The notes beneath the pieces are model-generated. The model was not told the origin of the DNA. It did no database searches and saw only the letters and a program-made list of their open reading frames with translations. Shown here piece by piece: positions 20,042-30,620 of a DNA stretch of 64,000 nt; the first letter of the stretch is position 1; each line of letters opens with the position of its first letter. The position numbers and the translations under genes are program-made. The stretch covers positions 434,001-498,000 of the forward strand of contig OZ037850.1 in NCBI GenBank assembly GCA_964035575.1, read 5' to 3'. Source of the DNA: Rhynchopus sp. YZ270_cl-10. Taxonomy: Eukaryota > Euglenozoa > Diplonemea > Diplonemida > Diplonemidae.

Positions 20042-21402
20042 CCTGGTGGGGGGGAGGTAGAGGTGAGAGGTGGTTAAAGGGGTGGTTTAAAAAAAAACGA
20101 AACTTGAAGTGCAAAGCCCGTTCTCTCGTAAAAGTGTACCTAAAAAAAGGCCAACATAAATTTGTATTGTCTTAAAAATTCCTGAGAAAGTTGCAGTGCA
20201 AACCCCTCACCAGAGACGCAGCCACTTCTCCTAGTTATCGAACCCCAGAGAGCACTTCAAAGGGCATAAAATTCCGGCGTTTAACCCTTGGTAGGGGTAG
20301 AGGGGAACGAGAGGTGGAAAAAGAAGAAAAGTTTATAAGATGATCCTAAGCCTCTCGTGCTTAGTCACCTTATCATATTCGTTATCGCATAGCTTCAGCT
20401 GCGCTGGCTTCTACAAGTTTGTTGTCAGGGATGATGTCATTTCCCCAGCCGGAGTTCGTAATTTTGGCACGTACGATGACGTGTTCGAGCATGTGCATAG
20501 TGTAGCGCGGGTACGTAAAAACTGGGCGACGGTCGTAGCCTATAAGTCCGGGTGCGCCAATGGACCGGAGGCCCCGTGAGGAGGAGATGGCAGATGCGGG
20601 AAATGGGTTTTGGATCCCAAGAGCTTTGCACAGGCGGTGAAGCTTGTTGAGCAATGTGCGCAAGGCAGAGGCCCGTTCTCTAATGTTAGAGGTTGGCCGG
20701 AGAACGTAGAAAGAATGGGTCCCTTTTTTCTTTTTTCTTTTCGGACAGAGTTAGGCGGATTTGAGAAAAACTGAGGGGTTCTGGGAGGCTAGATGATGAA
20801 TAAATTCATCAAAAAAAAACAACTGAGGGTTATGGGGAGCATCACAAAGAGGTGGGAGAGAAGAAGGGCAGACATGTAAAGAAGACGAAGCATGGTCTGA
20901 ACTGATCCCTTTTACATTTCTTACGAAACATAAACTTAGGAAGTTTTTGTTTTTGTTTCATTATTTATTATTTTTTTGAAAACTTGGTTGTATTAGTGTA
21001 GACACCCTAGAGTGTGCTCCACTATTTTTTTTTTTGTTGATAATCTGTTGGTTGCTAGCCGCCATGCACATTTTTTGACACAATAATATTGCACACCTTT
21101 TTCTTGATAATCTGTTTAGCGTAACTGCCATACCGATCTTTTTCAAAGGCTAGAATGCAACCACCCCACACACATTTCCCTTAGATGAGAAGTGCATGCT
21201 GGGCTACCTACTGTTGGCAGAGTCAGAGCGCCTCTCCATGGGTAAAACTAGATTTGTTTACATCTCACACGAGAAAAATGAAAAACGAGCAAAACGAGAA
21301 AACGCCGAGAACATCACGGGATTCCTCCTGTGATAAAACACTTCAGGCAAAAAAGCACATGTGTACCATCAGGCACATAGCGGCACACACAGACTAGAGC
21401 AC
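20042..21402. repeat. Spacer with SINE-like copies of families A, D and E
   Basis: Family A fragment at about 20180-20250 (with TTATCGAACCCC), the long family D copy at 20331-20700, and an inverted family E copy near 20980-21035. No gene recognised. Confidence 0.55.
20331..20700 (+). repeat. SINE-like repeat, family D (longest copy)
   Basis: The 43-base head (AAGTTTATAAGATGATCC and on) is followed by TTATCATATTCGTTATCGC and TTCTACAAGTTTGTTGTCAG, which recur at 51012-51118, then by TGTCATTTCCCCAGCCGGAG, whose diverged match lies at about 56876-56910 in a CHID1 intron. The full element is therefore at least 300 bases. Confidence 0.6.
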
Positions 21403-23058
21403 CTACTTCCTGACCACCCGCGCAGCTGCCCCGGCGAGGAGGAGTCCTGCCAGCAGACCACCTGCAGCGACGCCCAGGTCGGCCATGGTAAACTTGCTGT
21501 TGTCCTCTGCTAGAGCACGCAGTGTTTGTGCCTGTGAAGAAAGACATTGATGTCGATTGAAGGGGTCTATGTACACCTATTTCGTTTGCTAAAGTAGGAA
21601 GACTAATGTTGTGAAGACAACCTCAATGGATGGAAGTCCAATACCAGAATATACAAAAAGGAAACTTGAGGCTTGCCCGGAACACAATGATGGGAGTGGA
21701 ACACCACATCCCTTTCAACTGTGTTGAGTGTTCCCCCCCACCTAGGTGCCGAATGTCTAAGATGAGGTTAATTACCCAGAAGGGGTTTTTGTCACAATAT
21801 GAACAGACTTTTTCAAGAGTTGAAAGTGCAAACATCTCACCGTTCATCGGACACAAAAAAGGAGCTGTATTGTCTCTTGTGTACATAGTAAAAACCGCAT
21901 ACCTGCATGAGACCAGAGTTGACACTCAACACCTTGTTGCAACATTCGATGCAATCGTCGTAGAAGTGCAGCTTGTACTTCGCCATCGCTATGAAGTAGA
22001 GACACTGTGTCAGACGTTCATCCTGTAGTTTAGGTCAGAATAGTATGTGGGAAGAAATACACAATAAACCCCTCCCTAAGCAGACATCAAAAGCCTCCTA
22101 AAAATGCTTTACTCTCATCAAAAAAAAATGCAGAATGTAAAAATAAGAATGCATTGCTGTGTTACAACATCAGTTTTCATGTCCCCTCTGCCTGCCCCCA
22201 ACACTTACCCGTCCAGAATACTTTGAGGGTATCCGGCCTAGAATGTCATGGGTTTGAGTGACGTCGTTCAAGCGGGGGAAACGTACAACAGTTGTGCAGG
22301 TTGGGGAGAATGACGCTTTTGAGAGTGTTCTCACGTGAGAAGTGTGGACGGACTTCCCGTAAATCTGATGGGGAATGTCAGCGAGGTGCGCGTCAGGGTG
22401 GGCACGACGACGATGCGGAACATCGGCCGCAGCCAAAGAGTGATTGGTGTCATGCATGCAGCTGGGGAGGGTCACAAGACCCTGATTTTTTGCGTGGAGG
22501 CGCCTCCCGCCTGCACCTGACGCCTGCGACGAAACGCCTGCCAAAAGTCGTTTTGGCGAGTCAGGCAGTCATTGACCTGGAATATCTGAAGCTCGAAGGG
22601 GACTCGGGTCCTTTGGGCAAGATAGTTGGCTTTAATCAAACACAACAAAAAACCCCTACCCCGAACGTTCCGACCCCTACCTCAGCGCTGTTTCCAACAA
22701 GCTGCTATCTCTCCTCGAGACAACACTAAAACAAAAATACCTCTGGTTTAGAGACGTCTCCTGCTGTACCCCGTGCATGGTTGTAGCCAAGGCGCTCTGC
22801 ACACCCTTGCGAGACGTTCTGCACAAGAGAGTAGGACAGCTTCTCCATGCGTTCGATACCCTCCCGCAGGGACCGCTTTGTGCCGTCCTTGATAAGCAGG
22901 ACTGCCAACGCAAAGGCCAGGTCTTTGTTGCCGCGGTCCACCTTCTCCTCCTCCCGCAGGCCTTCCACCTGCATGCTGAAGTCCATCTGCGCCTCCTCCA
23001 CAAGCTGCCGTCGCAGGTCGTCCACAGACCTCTCCAGCTTCGCCTCATCAACAGACAT
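21403..23058 (-). CDS. FIS1: Fis1 mitochondrial/peroxisomal fission protein
   Basis: Three exons. Exon 1 (about 22816-23058) encodes MSVDEAKLERSVDDLRRQ and the helices DLAFALAVLLIKDGTKR and SLREGIERMEKL. Exon 2 (21903-22022) encodes DERLTQCLYFIAMAKYKL and the second TPR-like pair, ending VNSGLMQ before a GTATGC donor. Exon 3 (21403-21531) gives AQTLRALAEDNSKF, a C-terminal membrane helix (LGVAAGGLLAGLLLAGAAA) and the basic tail RVVRK. About 163 residues, against roughly 150 in the family. Fis1 is a tail-anchored outer-membrane receptor for division factors. The tail with a short basic end fits mitochondrial or peroxisomal anchoring. The donor of exon 1 is uncertain (GTCTCG is the in-phase choice and is not of the usual form). 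Exons 2 and 3 are firm. Confidence 0.8.
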
Positions 23059-23901
23059 GTTGTGTTTAATCTATCACTGTGATAGGGGAGGTGCTGTGGC
23101 TGTGGAGGGGAGAAGGGAGAAGGATTGAAGTTGAAAGTGCAAACACCTTACCGTTCATCGGCAGACGCAGGGCACTGCTTCTCCGCGACGCTAGAGCACT
23201 TTTGGCATGCACACGGTTACCACGAGGGAGGTTGTATGCAGGTACACAAACATTGCCCCATCCAGGGTATCGCATCACGTAAAGTCAAAAAGTGAAATGT
23301 AAAGGAACGCAGCAAAATCGAAGAAAAGCTATATGACGATCCTGTGCTCGGCTGCTGAACGGCGCCGTACTTGCGCTGTTTGATATGATTACGTTTGCTA
23401 AAGGTCGCTTGGGTTCCTGCGGAAGTTTTCCCCGGAGTACTACGCGAAGCAGTGGATGGTAACACGATGACAACTTAAGAGAAAATAGAGGGGTAGGAGG
23501 ATTGTGTGTTTTATTTTATTTTTGTGGAGGGGAGGAAAAACGGACCGACGTGCGAAAAAAATGGGGGATATTGGGACAATGCCACAATTAGTGCATTGCA
23601 TTGCTGGGTTCTGGGGACAATAGGGATAACTCTTTTTTTTTTGTACCGGAAGGCAAAAAAAAAAAAAAAATAGTCATTCATCCACCACCCCAAAGGAAAT
23701 GGTAGTTACTGATGCAGGCACCTCCGACTGACCCACTGTACGATGCCAGCCCTAAAGGAAATCACAAAGCCAAAAGAAAAAACCAAATAATCGAAGAACG
23801 AAGAACGAAGAACGAAGGGATCGATATCCACTTTTATCCTTTTTTTAAGTGAATTTTGTTATTTTGTGCAAAAAAAAATCAAACAAAACACCAGCGTTAC
23901 G
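23059..23901. repeat. Spacer with family A and C SINE-like copies
   Basis: Family A at 23127-23275 (AGTTGAAAGTGCAAACACC, CCGTTCATCGGCAGACGC). Family C at about 23698-23760 (TGACCCACTGTACGATGCCA). A short GAAGAAC-type tandem lies at 23796-23816. No gene recognised. Confidence 0.55.
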
Positions 23902-25815
23902 TTACACCTTCATTTTAAATGCAAAAAGCCCTTGGGTTGTATAACAACTAAGGTGCGGACGGTGTTCGAGCGTCAGAGACATTTCTGCGACAGATTTCAT
24001 TTTCGCTCCGTTCGATTGCATATCAAAATGCGCTACAGTGGTGTTCTGTTTGAAAGCTTCTGCGAAGGCGAGAAGGGTAGCGTCTCCTAGCCTGTTGGAT
24101 GCAAGCAACAACGTCTTTAAGGATGTACTCTTTGCGACTTGCCTGGCTAGCACTACTCCTGTCTTTTCTGTTAGTTTATTTGAACTGAAATCTATGATCT
24201 CCAAGCGACACTCTTCAGCAACCAGCGCCTCCACAATCTCATCTGTCAGTTGCGTTTGCGGCAGCCTCAACTCTGTTAACCCATGCAACGCTGCGTCGGC
24301 AGCAAACGGACGCCCAATCTGCGTTCCTGAGTATCCAAACCCACGCAGCACCTTCCACAACCGCGACACCGCATCCTGAAAGACTTCAGAATCGAGACCC
24401 ACCCGATCCATGCTTAAATGCTGCATCGCCTCGCATCGCTCCATCGCTGCAACCAACTCTAATACACTCTCTGATGACACCTCAGCACTGATCTGGGTTC
24501 CATCAACTGAAAAAATTTTAATACTCAAAGAAGTGCAGTACGTAGAGTAAGCTACTGCACGCGCCGCCTCTGTTAGATGACCTGATATTGCCTCAGGTTT
24601 GTCAGCATTTTTGATGCAAAGATCCAACTTGTATGCATCCTGGGTGGACAATTCTTCTGCAATTTCGCGTCTCTCTAAGGGAACATTGTACTGAATGAAG
24701 GAGAGGCGGTCTGAGATGAAGGGGACCTCCAAATCAACAAAGTCTGATTGTGGTATAACCCCGTCTGCTGTATCCATGGAGGTGATGGAGGTCACCATTT
24801 TGTGAATTTGATTTGCAGTTACATCGGGTGATGCATCAACATCCAATAACGTATCAACCACCTTCCATATAGAATGCGGTGCGTTTGCAGGCCTCTTTGC
24901 AGTAAACGCTTCTTTAAAACACCCCAAAAACTGCTGTACACATACACCCAATGCATAAAGATCACTGCGTTGTCCGTAAAATGGACATATTTCTTCGTAT
25001 TTCGAATCTAGTACATAAAACGAAAGAGACTCTCGTCTGTCAAGATCGCGTCTCTTTTCTTTGCGTACCAGGGTTTCATCTTCGCCTACCTCACTCCGCA
25101 CCTCATTCTCAAAGGCAAACCGCAGTCCTGCATCCCACAGGGTAAACGACGTCGCTTCTTGAGAGGAGAGAATCACATTCGCTGCGTGGACGTGCCCATG
25201 GCAAACCCCTTGTGAATGAAGCGAGACCAATGCAGCCGACATTTGTTCCAACAGAGACCATACTTGGTTTATCTTCGGACGCTCCTTGCGTGACGGAAGC
25301 GACGACGCCCAGAGCTCCAATGGGGAATACCCTGGATGGTCATACACAGAGTAGATAGAAGCCTCTGTATTCAAGAGACCTATGTATCTGGGAAAGTTTG
25401 GTGTCCGTCCAAAGGCCATAGCGAGGGGGTGTACTGTAGTGTTGATGATGTGAGCTTCGAGAGCAAGGCGTTGTGACGATGCTGATACATCAGACCAACA
25501 TAGAAGTTCTTCAAGGAGTACAACGCTGCCTTTGTGCTGTGCGGTCCACATCTTCCCGAAGCTGCCTTCGGCGCTGTACTCACCCCATTTTGAGACGTCA
25601 TTCGGGTCCACCTTTCCAGAGGAATCCTCGTCGATAACATCCTCGGTTTTGTGTTCGGCAGCACCACCATCAAAGTGTCGCTCTGCCAGCCATGCCCCCA
25701 AATCCCCAGGTTTCACCTCAGCAGCCTCCGTCACAACCCTCTGAAACGCAGTCACAAAAACCTTTACATTTGCTTCATAGTAGGTTTTCGCGTTTCCTTC
25801 AAGATATCCTTCCAT
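23902..25815 (-). CDS. Pseudokinase with C-terminal leucine-rich repeats
   Basis: 637 residues from the ATG in MEGYLEGN at 25815. Residues about 75-345 have a protein-kinase layout: a glycine-rich loop EGSFGKMW, then VVLLEELL where the ATP-binding Lys should be, HGHVHAANVIL in place of HRDxKxxN (the catalytic Asp is His), LWDAG in place of DFG, and a later QRSDLYALGVCVQQFL like the DxW/YSxG helix. The last 200 residues hold leucine-rich repeats of the ribonuclease-inhibitor type (LTELRLPQTQLTDEIVEAL, LEIIDFSSNKL, LKTLLLASNRLGDATLLAF). Loss of Lys and Asp argues for a pseudokinase acting as a scaffold or switch. Kinase-fold and LRR calls are firm; the role is unknown. Single exon. Confidence 0.75.
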   Translation of the reverse strand: MEGYLEGNAKTYYEANVKVFVTAFQRVVTEAAEVKPGDLGAWLAERHFDGGAAEHKTEDVIDEDSSGKVDPNDVSKWGEYSAEGSFGKMWTAQHKGSVVLLEELLCWSDVSASSQRLALEAHIINTTVHPLAMAFGRTPNFPRYIGLLNTEASIYSVYDHPGYSPLELWASSLPSRKERPKINQVWSLLEQMSAALVSLHSQGVCHGHVHAANVILSSQEATSFTLWDAGLRFAFENEVRSEVGEDETLVRKEKRRDLDRRESLSFYVLDSKYEEICPFYGQRSDLYALGVCVQQFLGCFKEAFTAKRPANAPHSIWKVVDTLLDVDASPDVTANQIHKMVTSITSMDTADGVIPQSDFVDLEVPFISDRLSFIQYNVPLERREIAEELSTQDAYKLDLCIKNADKPEAISGHLTEAARAVAYSTYCTSLSIKIFSVDGTQISAEVSSESVLELVAAMERCEAMQHLSMDRVGLDSEVFQDAVSRLWKVLRGFGYSGTQIGRPFAADAALHGLTELRLPQTQLTDEIVEALVAEECRLEIIDFSSNKLTEKTGVVLARQVAKSTSLKTLLLASNRLGDATLLAFAEAFKQNTTVAHFDMQSNGAKMKSVAEMSLTLEHRPHLSCYTTQGLFAFKMKV

Positions 25816-27250
25816 AAGCGAAGGGCACAACGGAGCAGTAGGATAGTGAACAGAGAGAGAGGTGAAAAGAGTGTTTTATCAAGTAAGTTACAGAGGGTAT
25901 GGTATCTGGAGGGAAAGGAGAGGGGGAGGTAGATGGTTGCCCCGGTATTTCCCTGTTTTGGAAGGTAAGTTGAAATAAAAGTAGAGTTGAAATACAAAAC
26001 CCTCTCGTGAACAGTGTACCTTTGGTAGATGATCGGCTTTACCGGGGGGGTGGACACCCAACCATGCAGTCCTACAATCCGTTTCGTGGTTTACATCTGA
26101 TATGTGCTACTCCCGCTTCCATTCTAACCAAATAAAAGGAATAAATATTGATGCAGGCCCGACTGACCCACGTACAATGCCAGCCATCCGGATGAAAGCA
26201 CAATAAAATGGGAAGGTAAGATGATGGCGAGTTTTGAAATCATCATCAGGGGAGCGGGAATGAGGAAGGAAAGGGGAGAAAAAAAACCCAAATTGGAGGA
26301 TATGTCCTTTGTTGTTAAATTGCTGTATGGGGAATGAGAGGAGATCGTAAGGCGAAAAGGGGGGCGGAAGTGGTGGATGGACATCCCCGTATTTGAGAGG
26401 ATAGAAGGGATTACCCGGGTGTATTATACATATTCTTTATTTCTTACCGTATCGCGCTCCCTTTGGTTGTGATCTAAAGACCTGTTGGTGTTACAAAAAG
26501 ACCGCAACCCCCTGGTTTGCTTGATTGGGTCGCCTTTCTCAATGCATTTATTGGGAAAAGCAACACGGGTGCAAACAGAACAAAACACACACAGAACACC
26601 TCACGCCACCAGCTGATATGCTTTATTTGCGAAAACAGAGATACTCTAATGGGTCCCTTTCCTTATCGGAGAGGGTACCACCGATAACTCGTGGATTCTT
26701 GTAACTGCAACGTTGGGGCGACCTGGTGGCGTGTCAAACACGAAAATGGAGTCTTTACTTGGCAAGTAGTCCGGGTATTGTACTTTCGCACTGCCGGGGG
26801 GGCACAAAGAGAAAAAAAATCCCAAAAAAATGTGAAGCAAAATAAAATCAGAAACCCTCAATCAAGGACACCTTGTCACGATGATGAAAGCCATTTTGCA
26901 CAAGTGGGGAAACAATAGGTGATGTGCAATATCAACCTGACTTCATCGTCTCGGCTATTTAGGGGGGAGAAAATTTGTGATTTATGCACTGTGTCTCACT
27001 CACAGGAAAGACGTGCACTGGGCAGCGCCAAAAGCACATTAGTGTGGCAACATACCCCATCACAACGAGGTGGTACAAATTGGGGAAAATCAAAGACGCT
27101 GTGCGTGTCGTAGCGATGGTGAGGAATATCTCTTGTGGAAAGAAGTTAACCGTTGCAGTCAGCAGACCTGCATACTGGGAAATGAAAAGGGCAGAAGTGG
27201 AATGGTCAAAACACGCACAACAGAAAAGCGGAATATGTTCTGTTGGCAAA
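25816..27250. repeat. Spacer with family B and C SINE-like copies
   Basis: Family B at about 25985-26110 and family C at about 26138-26205 stand close together. From 26400 to 27250 I find no repeat and no convincing gene. A minus frame at 26646-26861 has no recognisable relatives. Confidence 0.5.
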
Positions 27251-28228
27251 CTATTGTTTGTCGGTCTTCATGCGTTTTGCAGCTGCAGAGTCGGCGTCTT
27301 TGATGTGGGTCTCGACAAAAGGGTTTGTGTCGGTCTTTTTCAGGTTCGCAAACTCGTGGTTGACGTCGCGGTGGTGCATCTCGTCTGCACAGATCTGCTT
27401 CACAACTTCAAGGAACATCGCGTCCTCGGGAAGACGCCAGTAGTTCTTCGCAATGACGGGTGCAGGGAGTTCGCTCCAGGCGGTGTGCAGCTTCGTTCCT
27501 GGCGTCTCCATCTTGTCAATGACAGTCACGTACGTCGCCACCGCCGTCTCCTCCAGGTAGCCCACAAAGCGGTGCACAAGCGACGGGCGGATCACGTACA
27601 GCACCGTGAGTGCCGTCACCATGACACACTGCATGGACATGACAGCCAAACGCGTCGCAAGTCCGGGCGAGAACATGGTCATGAACACGAGCAGGTGCAT
27701 CCTCTCGTTCTCTGCCTCCTCCAGCAGGGTGTGGATCCATCCGTTGTCGCGCTCCATGTGCCGCAGAGACCGGAAGTGGCGGATGCCTGCCGCCACCATC
27801 CCAGGGCACCCTGCAATGCTCTCGAGGATCAGTACACGGTACACCATCGACTGCGGTGTTGGGTCCTTCTTGCTGAATCCTGTCAGCGTGTTGAAGGCGT
27901 GGTAGCAGCCACGCACCACCCAGTACGTCACCCTGTCCAGCACACCCCGCGGCTCTTGGTGCGATGGTGTCGTCTTCTCCTTCTTCAGCATCACCTCCAG
28001 CTCTTCCTTCTCCCACACGTGGTTCTGAGTCGGGTTGTCCCACATCAGCTTTTCCTTCCCCAGCGGGTGTGTCTGTGGTGTCAGGCGGAAGTGCACCTGG
28101 TTCCCACCAGAGCCCCCAGACACCGCTGACTGCGACCCCGACTCTGGCTGCGGTGGGGAGCTTGCGTGGCGCACCTGCACAACGCACCTCACCTGTGCAA
28201 GCGTCGTCTTCTGCATCGCGCGCAACAT
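27251..28228 (-). CDS. AOX: Mitochondrial alternative oxidase
   Basis: 325 residues, single exon. The start MLRAMQKTTLAQVRCVVQV is a typical mitochondrial presequence. The di-iron ligands are all present: LESIAG, EEAENERMH, LEET and the DEMHHRDVNH block. Flanking helices for membrane-surface binding (VMVTALTVLYVI region) are present too. The enzyme moves electrons from ubiquinol to oxygen without pumping protons, on the matrix face of the inner membrane. The 5' leader carries a TTTTAG|AAG acceptor-like site just before the ATG. Length matches trypanosome, plant and fungal AOX (about 320-350). No missing residues seen. Confidence 0.95.
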   Translation of the reverse strand: MLRAMQKTTLAQVRCVVQVRHASSPPQPESGSQSAVSGGSGGNQVHFRLTPQTHPLGKEKLMWDNPTQNHVWEKEELEVMLKKEKTTPSHQEPRGVLDRVTYWVVRGCYHAFNTLTGFSKKDPTPQSMVYRVLILESIAGCPGMVAAGIRHFRSLRHMERDNGWIHTLLEEAENERMHLLVFMTMFSPGLATRLAVMSMQCVMVTALTVLYVIRPSLVHRFVGYLEETAVATYVTVIDKMETPGTKLHTAWSELPAPVIAKNYWRLPEDAMFLEVVKQICADEMHHRDVNHEFANLKKTDTNPFVETHIKDADSAAAKRMKTDKQ

Positions 28229-28552
28229 TCTTCTAAAATAGGTTGTAAAAACGGGGTAGTTAACTGTGGTGTGGTTGTGGTTGTGGTTCTGTCAAATCAT
28301 TGCACTACTCGGCCCAATGTGCACCCTAGGTCCATGAAAACAGAGTTGTGTCGTAAGGGCAGTGTGCGGCTATGCCCTGCCTTTTCAGAAAAAAGACTAC
28401 TTACACAAAACACTCTTTACCTTGCATTTTTCGCACAAAAGAAAACAACGAATGAACATCCACAAAAATAGTGTAAAAGCCCCAACCTCACCCCTCCTCT
28501 CCAGCCTCTCTATCCTTTGACACCTCCCTTTTCTTTCTGGTTTGAAAGAAAA

Positions 28553-29158
28553 TCAGAGCTGCTGCAGAGTTGCGGGATCTGCAAAGGCTCTCGCAGTGGG
28601 GTTGCTTCCTATAGCCTCGAGCACGACGTCTTTATCTGCCTTGAGTGCAGGGGAAACGTATTGGAGCAATGTACCGTCCTCTTTGACACATGGCAAGACG
28701 GTTTGTTTATCAGAACGCACGGCAAGGGTGGCGTACCGCAGCACCGAGGCATCAATCGAGGCCGCCGCTGTCACAAAGGCTGTGCTCGCAAGCAGCTCCT
28801 TCGGAAGCCCTTCTGCACTAACCACCTTCGCCACCAACGCTGTCAACGACACTTGATGGACTAATTTCACCTTTGCTGGCGTCGCCGCCCATGCCTCTCT
28901 TCCGTTATGCAGAAACAGCGCGCCACAGTATTTTCCATAGTGTGCAACAAATGAGACCGTGCATCCCTGAGAGAGTGCGCCAGCCTCGCTGAGGAGGGTG
29001 TCCTCCTTGTTCGCAAGTCCTGCAAACATAAGCGTAACGCCCCTGTCAACATCAAAGAGTTGTACCACCCTCCCGCGAAGCTCGCCGACAGTTTCCTCAA
29101 GTCCCACCTCCATCACCTCTTCGCGTCCGGAGGTTTCTTCACGAATGGTGATTTCCAT
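28553..29158 (-). CDS. Ubiquitin-like domain plus DUF4116-type repeats
   Basis: 201 residues from the ATG of MEITIREETSGREEVMEVGL at 29158; upstream codons in frame are AT-rich spacer. Residues 1-75 look like a ubiquitin fold (VGELRGRVVQLFDVD, VTLMFAGLANKEDTLLSEAG). The C-terminal half resembles DUF4116 repeats: AVRSDKQTVLPCVKEDGTLL and LKADKDVVLEAIGSNPTAR. DUF4116 is a helical repeat common in protists and giant viruses, with no known activity. No di-glycine end is present, so conjugation is unlikely. Single exon. Confidence 0.6.
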   Translation of the reverse strand: MEITIREETSGREEVMEVGLEETVGELRGRVVQLFDVDRGVTLMFAGLANKEDTLLSEAGALSQGCTVSFVAHYGKYCGALFLHNGREAWAATPAKVKLVHQVSLTALVAKVVSAEGLPKELLASTAFVTAAASIDASVLRYATLAVRSDKQTVLPCVKEDGTLLQYVSPALKADKDVVLEAIGSNPTARAFADPATLQQL

Positions 29159-30620
29159 ATTGGAAAAAAGGTGAGAAAAGAGGAAGAAAAGGGCTATTTT
29201 GAGTGTATTTTGGAGAAAAAGGGGATAGAATAGGGATGTGGGAGAACAGAACATTTTCTGCAACGACTCAGAGAAAAGAGGCAACGGAGGGAGGGAGGGG
29301 GGATGTCGTTATCTGTATTATTTGTCTTATTTTCTTCTTGAAAAAAAGTTGTGTAGTGCATCTTCGGGTGTCTACACTAATACAACCGAAAGTTTTCAAA
29401 GAAAAAAAGGTACCTGCTGGAACCATACCCCCGATGAATTTAGAACCGATTCCCACCCTTTTTCAAAAGCTGATTGACTTGAACGTATTTGCTGCTAGAA
29501 ACTAACTCATTATAGGTACCCTCTGATACCAACTGCGCAGGGGATCAGAATAAAATTAAAAAAAATGGGCAATAAAAAAGTTGAAAATTGAACGTGGAAA
29601 CGCCGACCAAACATAGGACGGACTGAAATAAAGTGAAAACGCCTAAGGGAAAGTGAAGACGCTGACACTCGGTTATCGAACCCCCCCCCAGCGTTACACT
29701 AGGGGAGTAGCACAACAAAAGAACTGTAAATAGACACACAGTCATTTACCCAGCCTATTTAAATAAAATCTAGGATGCCCTATGCCTTCTCCCCCTATGA
29801 TCCATTGGTAAGTCTGCCGGGGGAGGGGAGGAAATAGAAAAAAAATTGCAAGGCGAATGTGCTTCTCGTTCGCACACAAAAAAAAGGGGATTTCTGTTGA
29901 CTTCAAACACGAAGCACTCTCGTGACTGTGTACCTAAGTTGGCAAGACAAACCTAAGACTTTTGCGTGTAGTCGCCATGTTCAAAAAGAAAAAGAAAAAA
30001 ACAGGGCGAAGAAAACACCAGATTTTTCGCTTGGGCAAGGTAATAAAAAAAACAGGGCGAAGTTGGCAGTACGCAACGGTTCTCTTCGGGATGGGAATAC
30101 CCAAACCTAGAATCCGTTGTTGATTGGGGGGGGAAGGGGAAGTCGTCGGAAGAAGGGAGTGAAGCCCTTCACCTTGTTCTCCCTTTTTTGGAGCAAGCCA
30201 TCCTTTTTTTACTCGCTGGGACTCATACTAACTCCAATTTTGTACAAAAAAACAAAAGAAAACAAAAAAGCGAAGTTGATAGTGCAAAAAAGCCTCGGGG
30301 ATGGAGGCAAACAAAATATTTAAAAAACCCCCTTTTTAAGACGATGTGCCTCTGCAACACGAGTTGTAGGCCCTCTTGTTGATTCTGATGTGCCTGCCAC
30401 ACCACCAAGAAAAGTGGACATGAATTTTGATGAAGACACTTCATATGAACACAAACAATCCAACAACGAGGCTTTCCAATAAAAAAGCTAGAGGTAACTA
30501 AACAACTCAACACCAATCAAACCCTACACACCCCCCTTCCTCCCATTTCCCCCCATTCCCCAACCCCCCATCCCTTACCTCATGCATTCGGAATATGAAA
30601 GCTCACCCCAACCCCACACA
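29159..30620. repeat. Spacer of SINE-like fragments
   Basis: Family E at about 29355-29400 (CATCTTCGGGTGTCTACACT). Family A remnants at about 29640-29760 (GGTTATCGAACCC) and 30272-30305. A family B-like fragment near 29900-29935. C- and A-rich low complexity follows from 30520. No gene. Confidence 0.5.

Noticed and set aside
20382-20663. Minus frame with AKITNSGWGNDIIP resembling a coding exon
   Set aside because: The same sequence recurs, diverged, at about 56876-56910 and belongs to the family D repeat body.
26646-26861. Minus frame with FVFDTPPGRPNVAVTRI
   Set aside because: No relatives recognised, AT-rich flanks, no splice context; support too weak for a gene.
26984-28129. Plus-strand 381-codon frame
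   Set aside because: Mostly antisense of alternative oxidase; His/Arg-rich composition is typical of a shadow.
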